Source: Legionella_C sp048541585
Lineage (GTDB): Bacteria > Pseudomonadota > Gammaproteobacteria > Legionellales > Legionellaceae
DNA length: 64,000 nucleotides
Assembly (NCBI RefSeq): GCF_048541585.1
Contig: NZ_CP183307.1
Location: forward strand, 16,405 to 80,404
Direction: 5' to 3'
Below, one piece after another: positions 18,725 through 28,051 of this stretch. Within the stretch, counting starts at the first letter, position 1. Every line of letters starts with the position of its first letter. The position numbers and the translations under genes were made by a program. The notes beneath the pieces are model-generated. The model worked only from the letters and a program-made list of their open reading frames with translations. It made no database searches and had not been told where the DNA came from.

Positions 18725-21684
18725 ATGTTAAGTATACAGCCACTTAAATCAGCCGCAAGTGCTGCTGACTATTATACGCAAGCATTTAATTACTACGCAG
18801 GGGACGCAACAGCCATGCAGTGGTTAGGGCAGGGGAGCAAGAGTCTTAATCTAACTGGCGTGGTATTTAAAGAGCAAATGCTTGCTTTATTAGAAGGTAA
18901 GCTTCCTGATGGCCAGGTTTTACAAAATCTCAAAGGTGAGCATCGCCCAGGATTTGATATGACCTTTTCAGCGCCTAAAAGTGTATCCCTTCTAATTGGA
19001 TTAGGCGTGGCCCCTGAGTTAATTCAATTTCACGATAAAGCGGTGCAATTTACCATCCAACAAATTGAAAAAGAATTTGCTCAAACTAGAATTTCGCAAA
19101 GCGGCCTAGTTTCTTTTGAGAAAACGAATAATTTAGTGGTAGCCGCGTTTAGACAACCTAGTTCGCGTGCTAATGATCCCGCCTTACATACGCATTGCGT
19201 TACTATGAATATTACCTTTCATAAAGGTAAGGCACGCTCGCTTGCCAGTGATACAACAAGAAACCAGGGCGTCATTGAGCAGATTCAAAACAATGCACAT
19301 TACTGTGGTTTAATTTACCGCCAATATTTAGCAAATTCACTCAAGGAACAAGGCTTTCATTTACGATTAACCGGTCATGGATTATTTGAAATTGATGGGG
19401 TGCCTGAACATGTTTTAAAAGCGTTTTCAAGAAGACGTGAAGATATTACAAGTCTCCTTAATGAAAAAGGATGGCAAGGCGCAAAAAGTGCCTCAACTGC
19501 AACGTTGCTAACGCGCAATACGAAAGAGGAACACGACTTAGAATTACTCGTTAAAGACTGGCAACAACGCGCAAACGATTTAGGGTTTGACGCGAAGGCT
19601 TTTATGCAAAATAGAGATAGAGAACCACCGGTTTCTTGGTTTTCAGGCATGAAAGATAAACTGATATCCATCGTTAACGCGCTCAAAAAAACTACAAAAC
19701 CTTCAGAGCTCGACGCGGCTTTCGCCTGTCTTCATGTTGCAACAGAAACGTTAAGTCAGCGAACGTCTATTTTTTCAGAAAGAGTGCTACTTATAGAGGC
19801 GATGAAACATAGCCTTATTTATCCTAAAGCCGTTTCGCAACAAGCAATCATTAAAGCCATTAATCAGCAAATAAAGCAACATTCATTGTATGAAGCGAGA
19901 TGCCCTGACAGTGGTGAAAAAAAGTTAACCACCCCTTGGCTTTTGACGTTGGAGGCAGAAACAATTGCACGTATTGAGCGCAACAAAGAGACAATTGCTG
20001 CCATAAGCACGCTTGGCACCGTAAAAGCGTTTCAAAAAGAGCGAGCACCCTTATTGTCATATCCTATGACAAACTCGCAGATTGAAGCGATGCGTGTATT
20101 ACTAACCAGCAAGGACCGTTATCTAGCAATCCAAGGTTATGCAGGGGTTGCAAAGACGTCCATGCTTGCGGAAGCGAGCTTATTGATTAAAGCACGAGGT
20201 TATGCGCTTCAGGGTATTACTGTTGCAAGCTCGGCAGCCTTTGAGTTGCAAGAGAAAGCAGGCATTAAAACCGATGTCTTTCCACTGGTGCATCAAGAAT
20301 TAAAGACCGCAAAAGCTGCTTCTTTAGCTAAAACAATTTTTATTATCGATGAAGCCTCGATGTTGTCCTCGCAGCAAGGTCATGAACTCATTAAACACAT
20401 TGAACGCACTGGTGCAAGACTCGTATTAGTCGGGGATAAGGCCAATTACCGAGTGTGAATGCAGGGCGCCTTTTTGGGCTAACTCAAGAATATGGTATTG
20501 AGACAACTATCATGGATGAAATAGTACGGCAAAAGAATGAGGTGCTTAAAGAAGCGGTTATGTCAGCAACGAAAGGCGACGTGAAAGCCGCATTAAATAA
20601 TCTTGAGGTTAAAACGCGAGCAACCCATGAAAAGCGAGTTACTTGGATTGCCAATCATTGGCTCTCTTTAACACCGGATGCTCGAGAGAAGACCTTGCTT
20701 TTTGCACCCACGCACGCCAATCGTGAGTCCATTACAACGTTGCTTCGGGAGGGCTTAAAAGAAGAGGGTACCTTAAGTAGCAAGCCTTTTAGTCAAATGA
20801 CCCTTAAAGCAAAAACAATTGAACCTATACAGCAGCGATTTGTGGCCTATTATAAAAAAGGTGACATGGTCCGCTTTAACCAAGATTTTAAACGACATAA
20901 AATTGCATCAGGCCAGTATTATACGGTGGGCGACATCACTAAAAGACATCGAGAAGATAATGTATTACCACTAACAGACAAACAGGGTAGGTTAATTAAA
21001 TTTAATTTGAAAAACTTACCGAGCTATAAAACGCATACCGCTCCTTTGGAGCGTCTTATTGAAGTGTATGAAGCAAAACCCTTAGAGCTTTTAGAGGGCG
21101 ATAAAGTCATGTGGACACGTAATTTTAAAGCACATGAAATCCGTAACGGGCAGGGCGCAACACTGGTAGCAATTAATAAAGACGCGCTTCATTTTATCAC
21201 GAAAGAAGGACGCTCCTTAACACTTGAAAAAACACATCCCGCTTTAAACCATCTCGATTACAGCTATGTTTTGACTAACTACAAAGTTCAAGGAAAAGAT
21301 GCACCGTTTGGTATAGGCTTAATGGAGTCCTTTCATCGGTTTGGGACCACCCTTAATAATTTCTATGTTCAAATTTCAAGAGCTATTCATGGTATGATTT
21401 TGGTCACAGATGATAAAGAAAAATTGATTGAAGCAATTGAAAAAAACTCATCTCTTAAGCCAGCTTCGCTTGATATAACTTCTAGTAGCCAGTTAGCTCA
21501 ACATGAAAAACGATTTAATCACTCTAATCAACTATCGCTTCAATCAATTATTGATAAAAAAATTCAAATAGAATCGCCAGAATTATCAAAAATAATGACT
21601 TTAAAAATGAAGACAGAAGAGCAAGAAATTAAAACAGGAAGAGTAGAAATTAATAAAGAACTATTCAAAGAATTAGAACTATAA
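18725..21684 (+). pseudogene. traI: TraI/TrwC-type relaxase-helicase, frameshifted in the helicase domain
   Basis: ATG 18725 follows AAAAGGAG. The relaxase domain (residues about 1-300) has two tyrosine pairs (16-17 and 23-24), GFDMTFSAPKSVSLL, and the metal-binding histidines in DPALHTHCVTMN near residue 155. The SF1 helicase has an atypical Walker A GYAGVAKTS (near 470; the usual G of GTGKT is A/V here) and FIIDEASML near 540. The first frame stops at 20458. The next frame continues from about 20444 as NAGRLFGLTQ to 21684 with later helicase motifs (YKVQGKDAPFG, FYVQISRAIHG). One more C in GGCCAATTAC (about 20441-20446) restores GDKAQLPSVNAGRL. The intact length would be about 986 residues, like TrwC. 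As read, the nickase survives but the helicase is cut. Confidence 0.9.
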
Positions 21685-21700
21685 ACCAGGAGTTTTTTCC

Positions 21701-22027
21701 ATGTCACGTTTAACGATTTCATTGCCTGAAAATTTACATCACTGCCTCGCGGCGCTTGCAATAAAAAATAAAGTTTCACTGTCTAATCTTGTTAATCAAT
21801 TAATTCAAGTGGGACTCCATCAAACGTTAAATGAACGAGGAGAGGTTAGAGAACATGACGCTGTCGAAAAATATTGTCATCAACTCATTATTCAGATGAA
21901 CGCCCTTATTAAGAAGTTATCCAGTGAATTGTTAAAGTTAAATCGAGAGGATTTTGAGAAATTACAGCGTGCAGCAGATACAAAATATAGCGAACTTCAA
22001 GCGACTTCGCTTAAAAATCAGTCATAA
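21701..22027 (+). CDS. Ribbon-helix-helix DNA-binding protein downstream of traI
   Basis: 108 residues. SRLTISLPENLHHCLAALA (a beta strand, then a helix) followed by KVSLSNLVNQLIQVGL is the ribbon-helix-helix layout of CopG/MetJ-type DNA-binding proteins (residues 2-42). The C-terminal part is a long, mostly helical tail (IIQMNALIKKLSSELLK), which could form a coiled coil. The gene starts 17 bases after traI behind CAGGAG. Small RHH proteins near relaxase genes often bind oriT as accessory factors or repress tra transcription (TraY, NikA, MobC analogues). The inverted repeat just downstream is a candidate target. The assignment to a specific family is tentative. Confidence 0.72.
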   Translation: MSRLTISLPENLHHCLAALAIKNKVSLSNLVNQLIQVGLHQTLNERGEVREHDAVEKYCHQLIIQMNALIKKLSSELLKLNREDFEKLQRAADTKYSELQATSLKNQS

Positions 22028-22041
22028 ATCTCAATTGGTGT

Positions 22042-22158
22042 GGTGAAGATGTGATGAAGTTTGTGATGAACATGATGAGACATCGACGCTAGAGGTCAGG
22101 AATAATAAGGACTTTGCTTTATTTTTATCTTCACCAAAAACTTCATCATTTCTTCATC
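22042..22158. repeat. 29-bp imperfect inverted repeat with internal direct repeats; candidate oriT or operator
   Basis: The arms are 22042-22070 and 22130-22158, separated by 59 bases. By base-by-base reading, 24 of 29 positions pair. Inside the left arm GTGATGAA occurs twice, four bases apart, with a further partial copy (ATGATGA) after it. The right arm has TTCATC twice. The element begins 15 bases after the RHH gene and follows the relaxase gene directly, a usual place for oriT or for a regulator binding site. No nic site could be identified by comparison. The spacer is AT-rich. Confidence 0.5.
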
Positions 22159-22559
22159 GCCGTTTTATGCAAATAAATTAGCAGCAAGCCCTTAAAATAC
22201 TGATGGATAAAGGAAGAGAAGGGCATATGTGAATAATGCGAAAGGTGTGCTGGCTATGCAATAGCCCTCTTAATACTTCTTTAGATTTTTTTGCTCGTTT
22301 TATTTAGGCTAACTTAATTTAAAATTTATAGCGCAAGTCAATTGCGCGTTTGAGATTGATTCATATTAACGATATAAATTAATGCCTATAGCTATCATTT
22401 TTTAGTGTAAGGTTATAGGTAATTTGTTAAAATTACTTATTATAAAAATAATAATTTTCTTATGTCTATTTTTTTAGATGAATCAAGGGATTTAGGATTT
22501 AATTTTGATAAAAATAACTCAAAGTTTTTTTGCATTACTTTACTCGTCTGCCATGACTC
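22159..22559. other. Non-coding stretch with a small hairpin
   Basis: AT-rich DNA without a supported gene. GGCTAT (22252-22257), a GCA loop and ATAGCC (22261-22266) form a perfect 6-bp hairpin, followed about 20 bases later by a run of seven T. This could end transcription coming from the tra operon. Nothing else is seen. Confidence 0.4.
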
Positions 22560-22980
22560 AAATATTTTCTTTTGAATTAAGATAGTGATTAGAAGAACAC
22601 TAGCTGCTGATCGTTTAAAATAACAGCCTAGAATAGGCAGTCCGTCGGCCATATGAAACTAATTAGACAGAGCGCCATTTTGCACTGAAAAGTAGCGTGT
22701 GTTTTTTGCTTAATTCGCCATAAGTTTGCTGATTGTTTAGCATCATTTATATGGATGCCAAGACCAGGAAGCCAACTGAGCTAATGTTCTTTAAAATACT
22801 GCCAAATACTTGTATCAGTATCTTTACCTAAAAATTCACCGACTATATCTATTGGAATCACTTCACTACTGAGAGTTTTGAGGCAAAACCTCTTTGCTTC
22901 AATGGCTCTTTTTTGACGATCTTTTTAAATTAAATATCTACCAAGCAATACACAGTAATGATAAAGTCTTCAATTGACAT
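22560..22980 (-). pseudogene. IS982-family transposase relic
   Basis: On the minus strand the sequence starting at 22980 reads MSIEDFIITVYCLVD, then QRGFASKL, SEVIPIDIVGEFLGKDTD and IWQYFK. After more breaks it reads ADGLPILGCYFKR near 22652-22610. These are the order and wording of the N-terminal region and the (V/A)DG(F/L)PI-C segment of IS982-family transposases. Stops and at least two frameshifts interrupt it, and the DNA between the two blocks is shorter than in full elements. The catalytic C-terminal part is not recognisable and no terminal repeats were found. It is a decayed insertion marking the border between the tra operon and the cargo. Confidence 0.7.
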
Positions 22981-23085
22981 AGCGTTACTCCTGTATTAGC
23001 GAACCAAAAATTACATCAAAACGTTGTGTCACTCAATGTTATTCAATATATAGCAGTTACAACAAGCACCACTCTAAGGATTAGT

Positions 23086-23385
23086 ATGCCTTACCTAATT
23101 TACGCACGTGATTTTAATAACATGGATTCTAAACGAGAACAAATACGTGAAGCTCATCGTGAGCATTTACGAAGTATAGGGGACAAATTACTTGCTTCTG
23201 GAGCTTTACTTGATGATGACGGTACAACAGTCATTGGAGGTATCAGTTTAATTGATACTGAAGACCGTGCTGAAGCTGAAAAATTTGCATCCGAAGATCC
23301 CTATGGAAAAGCTGGTATACGTAAAGAAACATTGATTTTAAAATGGCGGCGAAGATGGTGGAACGGCAATTTCTTGAAAAGTTAA
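23086..23385 (+). CDS. YciI-like protein
   Basis: 99 residues from ATG 23086; an upstream in-frame start at 23026 would add a stretch without similarity. MPYLIYARDFNNMDSKREQIREAHREHL, then GALLDDDGTTVIGGISLIDTEDRAEAEKFASEDPYGKAGI, is the YciI/YCII fold: an opening strand, a helix with histidines, a G-L-L-D..G..GG....D......A..F...DPY..AG pattern. YciI-like proteins are small ferredoxin-like dimers of mostly unknown role, some resembling muconolactone isomerase. A gene of this sort is often chromosomal housekeeping, so it may be a fragment of host DNA caught between elements. Confidence 0.82.
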   Translation: MPYLIYARDFNNMDSKREQIREAHREHLRSIGDKLLASGALLDDDGTTVIGGISLIDTEDRAEAEKFASEDPYGKAGIRKETLILKWRRRWWNGNFLKS

Positions 23386-23514
23386 TTCTTAAAAAGTCGA
23401 ACATGGCCTTATGATTTAATATGCTTAATTAATTGCATTGATTAATGACATTCACTGATGATTAAAATAGAATCATAAATAAGATAATTATTTCTTTTAA
23501 CTTAGAGAATACAA

Positions 23515-24366
23515 ATGTTTGCTATTTCACCTTCATTAGAAATTGGCTCTTACGAATACTTGCTTGATGAAAAAGTATCCTCTTATAAGCAGCTTGTTGA
23601 TTTAATGAAAGTAAGTAATGCAGAGCATTTAATTGATTTAGTAGATAAAACCACCGCAGAAGGTTATTTTAATCGCGTATATACAGAAATTAAAAGAAAG
23701 AAGGTCGCTGATTTTAATGTTTTTATGCGTGGAACTGCAGATTATTTATCTAAACTTAATGACGCTGAATATCCCTTGCCACTTTTATATTATCGCGGCA
23801 ATCTTGATCTCTTGCATACAAGGGGACTGGCTATTGTTGGTGCAAGAGCTGCGTCTGAAGAAGGAAGGGTAAGAACTAAAAAATTAGTTAAAACGCTGGT
23901 TGAACATGATTTTACAATTATTTCTGGCCTTGCTGCAGGGATCGATACAGCGGCTCATACAGCCGCTATTCAATTAGGTGGAAGAACAATTGCGGTGATT
24001 GGTACTCCCATTACCCATTTTTACCCGCCACAAAATCGTGCTTTACAAGAAGAGATTGCTAAACATCATTTACTTATTTCTCAAGTACCGATTATTCGCT
24101 ATGAAAAAGGAAACCCCAAATCCAATCGCTTTAATTTTCCTGAGCGCAATAAAACCATGTCAGCAATTAGTGAAGCGACCATTATTGTGGAAGCAAGTAA
24201 TACGTCTGGTTCGTTAAAGCAAGCGAAAGCCGCGCTTAAACAAGGGCGAAAATTATTTATTTTGAATAATAATTTTGAAAACCAACAGTTAACCTGGCCT
24301 CAAAAATTTGAAGATTTAGGCGCAATACGGGTTAAAGATATACAAGACATCTTAAATAACTTATAA
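23515..24366 (+). CDS. DprA/Smf-like Rossmann-fold protein (short form), paired with a phosphoribosyltransferase
   Basis: 283 residues. After an N-terminal region of about 75 residues without a clear match, the DprA core is plain: DAEYPLPLLYYRGN (residues 82-95), AIVGARAASEEGRVR (the family's VGSR-type loop), TIISGLAAGIDTAAHTAAI, GGRTIAVIGTPI, then FNFPERNKTMSAISEATIIVEAS and SGSLKQAKAAL. The C-terminal winged helix of classical DprA is missing. Genuine DprA loads RecA on incoming single-stranded DNA. Short SLOG-type DprA relatives beside a PRTase gene occur in accessory DNA and have been suggested to sense or make nucleotide signals (from memory). The next gene begins three bases after this stop, so the two are surely co-expressed. 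Confidence 0.88.
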   Translation: MFAISPSLEIGSYEYLLDEKVSSYKQLVDLMKVSNAEHLIDLVDKTTAEGYFNRVYTEIKRKKVADFNVFMRGTADYLSKLNDAEYPLPLLYYRGNLDLLHTRGLAIVGARAASEEGRVRTKKLVKTLVEHDFTIISGLAAGIDTAAHTAAIQLGGRTIAVIGTPITHFYPPQNRALQEEIAKHHLLISQVPIIRYEKGNPKSNRFNFPERNKTMSAISEATIIVEASNTSGSLKQAKAALKQGRKLFILNNNFENQQLTWPQKFEDLGAIRVKDIQDILNNL

Positions 24367-24369
24367 GCC

Positions 24370-25002
24370 ATGTATAACTTAATCCAGCTAGAAAGCTGGG
24401 AAATTGAGCAAAATCGTTTTGCCTTATCAGAAGATGATGATTGCTTTTATTATATGCACTACGAGCCAAACTCTGATTTAAATAAAAGCCATGAGAAGCA
24501 AACCATTGTAAACATCAAAATTTCTAAAGAAGAACTAGAGAAAAACCCTAATCGTCTTTATTACAAGGAAAAAGGATTAAGAGAAGTTTCATCATGGTTG
24601 GTCAATACCATTAATAAGCATAAAAGATTGATAGAGGAGTACTTATGGATACCAGCTTATTCATCTAAAGCAAAAACAGACAAATTTTATGATGATAGAC
24701 TTCAAAAAATTTTATCATTAGTAAAAGAAAAAATTCCTGAGTTTAATTGGTTTGACGCGTTTGATGTTAAACAAACCGTTGAAAGCAGTAGAAAGTCTAA
24801 CAAAAGAAACATTAACGAAAAGCTTAACAACCTAATTATTGATAGACGTTTTACCCAACATCTAAAAAGCAAAAAAATTGTTATTTTTGATGATGTCTTA
24901 ACAACAGGAACTACCTTCCAAGCAGCAAAAGCAAAGTTAAAGGAAGTAGATGATAGCTTCTATATAATCGGTGTTTTTATTTCAAAGACAGTGCATAAAT
25001 AA
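24370..25002 (+). CDS. Phosphoribosyltransferase-like partner of the DprA-like gene
   Basis: 210 residues. Near the C-terminus KKIVIFDDVLTTGTTFQAA (about residues 168-186) is the PRPP-binding loop of type I phosphoribosyltransferases (hydrophobics-DD-x-x-TTG-T), as in ComF and purine PRTases. WIPAYSSKAKTDKFYDDRLQKIL around 98-120 may be the equivalent of the early PRTase strand. The N-terminal 90 residues (MYNLIQLESWEIEQNRFAL onwards) have no recognised family. It lacks the zinc-finger cysteines of ComF. Tight linkage to the DprA-like gene (gap of 3 bases) suggests one functional unit. The substrate base is unknown. Confidence 0.82.
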   Translation: MYNLIQLESWEIEQNRFALSEDDDCFYYMHYEPNSDLNKSHEKQTIVNIKISKEELEKNPNRLYYKEKGLREVSSWLVNTINKHKRLIEEYLWIPAYSSKAKTDKFYDDRLQKILSLVKEKIPEFNWFDAFDVKQTVESSRKSNKRNINEKLNNLIIDRRFTQHLKSKKIVIFDDVLTTGTTFQAAKAKLKEVDDSFYIIGVFISKTVHK

Positions 25003-25069
25003 ATCACTTATTAAATATTAATTACATATAGGAAAGTATTAAATTACTTAACAAGTGAACAAATCAAAA

Positions 25070-25597
25070 ATGAACAATGTAGGTAACATAGATGAAAAAG
25101 TCAGTTTAGTTCCTTTCAATCCTAAATGGCGTCAAATTTACAAGTCTGAAGTCAATCGCATTAAAAACAATATTGAGTTCATGCATGTTGAACATATTGG
25201 CAGTACAAGTATCCCTAATATTTATACAAAACCTATAGTAGATATTATGATTGGTCTAGACGATTGGGAAAATAAAGAATCCATTTGTAATGACTTAATC
25301 AATTTAGATTATGAATTTTTTGGTGAGGCCAATGTTCTAGGTAGACTCTATTTCAGAAAGCGTAGTAAAAATAATTTTAATATTGCGTTATGTCGTTATC
25401 AAAGCGAAATATGGATAAATAATATTTTATTTCGCGATTACCTTATTAATCACTTAGATGCTGCTAGGACGTATAGCTCACTTAAAAAAGATATATTGAA
25501 TTCTGGAGAAGATACGTTATTAATATATTCAAGTAGGAAGGCTTCTTTTATTGAGGAAATTATAAAAAAGGCAAAAATAGAACAAAGCCTAAAATAA
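25070..25597 (+). CDS. GrpB-family (UPF0157) nucleotidyltransferase-fold protein
   Basis: 175 residues from ATG 25070; a GTG at 25055 is an alternative. VSLVPFNPKWRQIYKSEVNRI, then VEHIGSTSIPNIYTKPIVDIMIGLDD, is the GrpB signature (V...Y...W...F..E...I, then HIGSTSVPG-L-AKPIIDI). The D-x-D-like residues in VDIMIG(L/V)DD belong to the nucleotidyltransferase fold. The family's reaction is not known; it is often found near acetyltransferases and kinases. The ending (YSSRKASFIEEIIKKA) fits the usual length (about 170-180). It is intact. Confidence 0.85.
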   Translation: MNNVGNIDEKVSLVPFNPKWRQIYKSEVNRIKNNIEFMHVEHIGSTSIPNIYTKPIVDIMIGLDDWENKESICNDLINLDYEFFGEANVLGRLYFRKRSKNNFNIALCRYQSEIWINNILFRDYLINHLDAARTYSSLKKDILNSGEDTLLIYSSRKASFIEEIIKKAKIEQSLK

Positions 25598-25814
25598 CGT
25601 TCATAGGTATTCTCAAGCACACCTGAGCAGCTAATTTTGATTAGCATACTTATCAGATATAGTAAAAAACAACTTGTGAAAAGCGAGTGGAGTTATATTA
25701 CAGAAATTAAATACATATTAACTATTAATTTAAATTTTCAATTAAGCACACGCTTTTTGACAAGAATAAAAACCCATATCAATATTTAGCGAAATTATGT
25801 ATTAGAGGTAACTT

Positions 25815-26813
25815 TTGAATAATGAAAATATAAAAGCAATTTGCTCATACTTCGGATTTGGGAAATTGGTAGAGCCTCCTATAAGAGTTTATGGCGGTTT
25901 ACTACATAAAATGTGGTACCTTAAAACTAAAGAGGGCGTGTATGCTATTAAAGAATTAACAAAGGACATTAACCTTACGAATCAACTTATAATTGATAAT
26001 TATAATCTTACCGAAGAAATTGCATCTGCTTTTATTGAAAGAGGAATTCCCGCTGTTTGCGCTATAAAGCATTTAGACAACTATTTATTTATAGATAAGG
26101 GTAAGGGGTTTTTAGTTTATCCTTGGATAGCTGCTAAATCGCTTGATAAAGACGCGATATATGAGCCTCAGGCCCTGCAAATTTCGACTATTTTAGCGAA
26201 GCTACATCAAATAAACTTAAATATACCAGCGCTTATAGCACCACAATTTGATATTCATAAGAGCGATGAAATTATCCAATTAGCTCAAAAATCCTTTGAA
26301 TATAAATGTCCATTTTCTAGTCTTCTAAAGAAGCAGCTTAATGATTTAATAAAAGTTAATGAAACGTATCAACAGTCAATAATTACCCTTAGACAATATA
26401 CTGTTGTAAGTCATGGTGATTTAGATCAAAAGAATGTTTTATGGAATGAGTTAGGCAGACCTATACTAATTGATTGGGAGTCTGCACGAAAGCTAAATCC
26501 AACTTATGAAATTGTGAATGCTAGCTTAGATTGGAGTGGTATTACAACAAAGTTTAATATAAGTCTATTTAATAAAATGATAGAGGCTTATATCAATTCT
26601 GGCGGTATTATTGATCAAGAATCATTTGAAGTATCCTTTTATGGCGTGTTAGGAAACTGGATAAATTGGTTAATATATAATTTAGAGCGTGCATGCAATA
26701 GTGGCGTATTAGAACAAATAAATATAGGTATAGAGCAGGTAATGCAAGTATTACCAACCATTTCACGACTAAATAAATTAATTCCAGTTTTAGCTAAAGC
26801 AAGCAAAGGATAG
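25815..26813 (+). CDS. Aminoglycoside-phosphotransferase-family small-molecule kinase
   Basis: 332 residues. Catalytic loop VSHGDLDQKNVLWN (about residues 197-210) and metal-binding ILIDWESARKLNP (219-231) are the Brenner motifs of APH/choline-kinase-like enzymes. The N-lobe has YGGLLHKMWYLKTKEGVYAIKEL, with the ATP-binding lysine in AIKEL. The substrate cannot be deduced: the family phosphorylates aminoglycosides, macrolides, homoserine, choline or fructosamine. RBS GAGGTAA lies upstream. It is followed at 22 bases by an AlaX-like gene and a GNAT gene, suggesting a small operon. Resistance is possible but not shown. Confidence 0.85.
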   Translation: MNNENIKAICSYFGFGKLVEPPIRVYGGLLHKMWYLKTKEGVYAIKELTKDINLTNQLIIDNYNLTEEIASAFIERGIPAVCAIKHLDNYLFIDKGKGFLVYPWIAAKSLDKDAIYEPQALQISTILAKLHQINLNIPALIAPQFDIHKSDEIIQLAQKSFEYKCPFSSLLKKQLNDLIKVNETYQQSIITLRQYTVVSHGDLDQKNVLWNELGRPILIDWESARKLNPTYEIVNASLDWSGITTKFNISLFNKMIEAYINSGGIIDQESFEVSFYGVLGNWINWLIYNLERACNSGVLEQINIGIEQVMQVLPTISRLNKLIPVLAKASKG

Positions 26814-26835
26814 TTAGCAATTAAAGGGATGTAAA

Positions 26836-27474
26836 ATGCGTAAAATTTTTTGGGATAATCCTTATCAACATATCTTAAAGACTAAAGTTACCAGCGTTGA
26901 AGGCAATAGGATTTTATTAAAAGAAACGATAGCTTTCTCATTTTCTGGTGGCCAGGAAAGTGATAAAGCTTATATTAATGGCCACCTAGTCATTCAATCT
27001 GAAATAGAAGATAAATTTATTTATTATATACTAAACGAAGGACATGGATTATCAGCTGGTGATGATGTTACGTTAAAAATTGACTGGCCTCGAAGATATA
27101 AATTAATGCGATTACATTTTGCTGCAGAATTGATTTTAGAGTTAGTTACAAGAAAGCTCGGTGCTGAAAAAATTGGTTCACATATTGCAGAATCTAAGGT
27201 TCGAATAGATTTTTTCTATGATAAGAATATTGCGAGTATTTTTGAAGAATTACTAATTGATTATAATAAAATTATATTTGCTGACATGCCCATTAAGACA
27301 GGTTTTTCAGATGAAGCGAATCTAAGACGTTTCTGGGAAATAGAAGGTTTTTCTAAAGTACCTTGTGGCGGAACGCATGTTAAATCAACTGCTGAAGTAG
27401 GATTTGTTTATTTAAAAAGAAAAAATATCGGTGGTGGTAAAGAGCGAATAGAGATTACTTTAGTAGAACCTTAG
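26836..27474 (+). CDS. AlaX-like alanyl-tRNA editing protein
   Basis: 212 residues. The N-terminal beta-barrel part has SFSGGQESDKAYING (the GG motif of AlaX-II/AlaRS editing regions). The C-terminal part has RLHFAAELILELV, in the place of the zinc-binding HxxxH motif, and VPCGGTHVKSTAEVG with the C-x-x-x-H pair. Free-standing AlaX enzymes hydrolyse Ser- or Gly-tRNA(Ala). Here the first zinc motif reads H-x-x-x-E rather than H-x-x-x-H; this may be a subfamily trait. The gene lies between a small-molecule kinase and an acetyltransferase, which is unusual for a housekeeping editor and could link it to processing of an aminoacyl-tRNA-derived product. It is intact. Confidence 0.85.
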   Translation: MRKIFWDNPYQHILKTKVTSVEGNRILLKETIAFSFSGGQESDKAYINGHLVIQSEIEDKFIYYILNEGHGLSAGDDVTLKIDWPRRYKLMRLHFAAELILELVTRKLGAEKIGSHIAESKVRIDFFYDKNIASIFEELLIDYNKIIFADMPIKTGFSDEANLRRFWEIEGFSKVPCGGTHVKSTAEVGFVYLKRKNIGGGKERIEITLVEP

Positions 27475-27475
27475 T

Positions 27476-28006
27476 ATGTCAGTAAATGATGGAAAATACA
27501 CTATGCCATTAGAAATTGAAACTCAACGCACAATATTGCGTTTGATAAGAGAGGAAGATTTAAATCTTGTGGCTGAATTAAATTTAGATCCAGAAGTGAG
27601 AAAGTATTTTCCTGATGGGGTGCAATCGAAGGCGCAAACAAAGCAAAGAATTAATCAGTTTATAGGTTTTTATAAAGAATATGGACTTCCTTGTTTTGTC
27701 ATATTTAATAAGGAATCTAATGAATTTATTGGGCGTTGTGGTTTCGGTCCCATAGAGACTGGAGAAATTGAAGTTGGATACCTAATAGCAAGAAAATTTT
27801 GGGGAATGAATTATGCCTCTGAGGCTTTAAAAGGTCTTCTTAATTGGAGTAAGAAAAATATCAAAGCTGATTTTATTGTTGCTTTTGCTCCCCTAGAGCA
27901 CAAAGCATCACACCGTGTGATGGAAAAATGTGGAATGCATTACTATAAAGATGGACTTGGGCATGGTGTAGAATGTAAATTCTATCGAATTAAGAACAGT
28001 GATTAG
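27476..28006 (+). CDS. GNAT acetyltransferase (RimJ/RimL-type)
   Basis: 176 residues from ATG 27476, one base after the AlaX stop; a second ATG at 27503 gives the usual start MPLEIETQRTILRLIREED. TQRTILRLIREEDLNLVAELNLDPEVRKYF is the typical RimJ/RimL opening, and GEIEVGYLIARKFWGMNYASEALKGLLNWS holds the acetyl-CoA-binding strand and helix (Q/R-x-x-G-x-G/A analogue WGMNYA). RVMEKCGMHYYKDG is the conserved end (A.RV.EK.GF). The acceptor (protein N-terminus, tRNA-linked amino acid or small molecule) is unknown. It is the last gene of the kinase-AlaX-GNAT run. Confidence 0.88.
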   Translation: MSVNDGKYTMPLEIETQRTILRLIREEDLNLVAELNLDPEVRKYFPDGVQSKAQTKQRINQFIGFYKEYGLPCFVIFNKESNEFIGRCGFGPIETGEIEVGYLIARKFWGMNYASEALKGLLNWSKKNIKADFIVAFAPLEHKASHRVMEKCGMHYYKDGLGHGVECKFYRIKNSD

Positions 28007-28051
28007 TAGTGTTGTATTAGCGAGTTGAATTCGCGATTAGGATTATTTCCT

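Noticed and set aside
23515..24366. Housekeeping competence DprA
   Set aside because: No winged-helix C-terminus, different N-terminus and coupling to a PRTase-like gene argue for an accessory paralogue.
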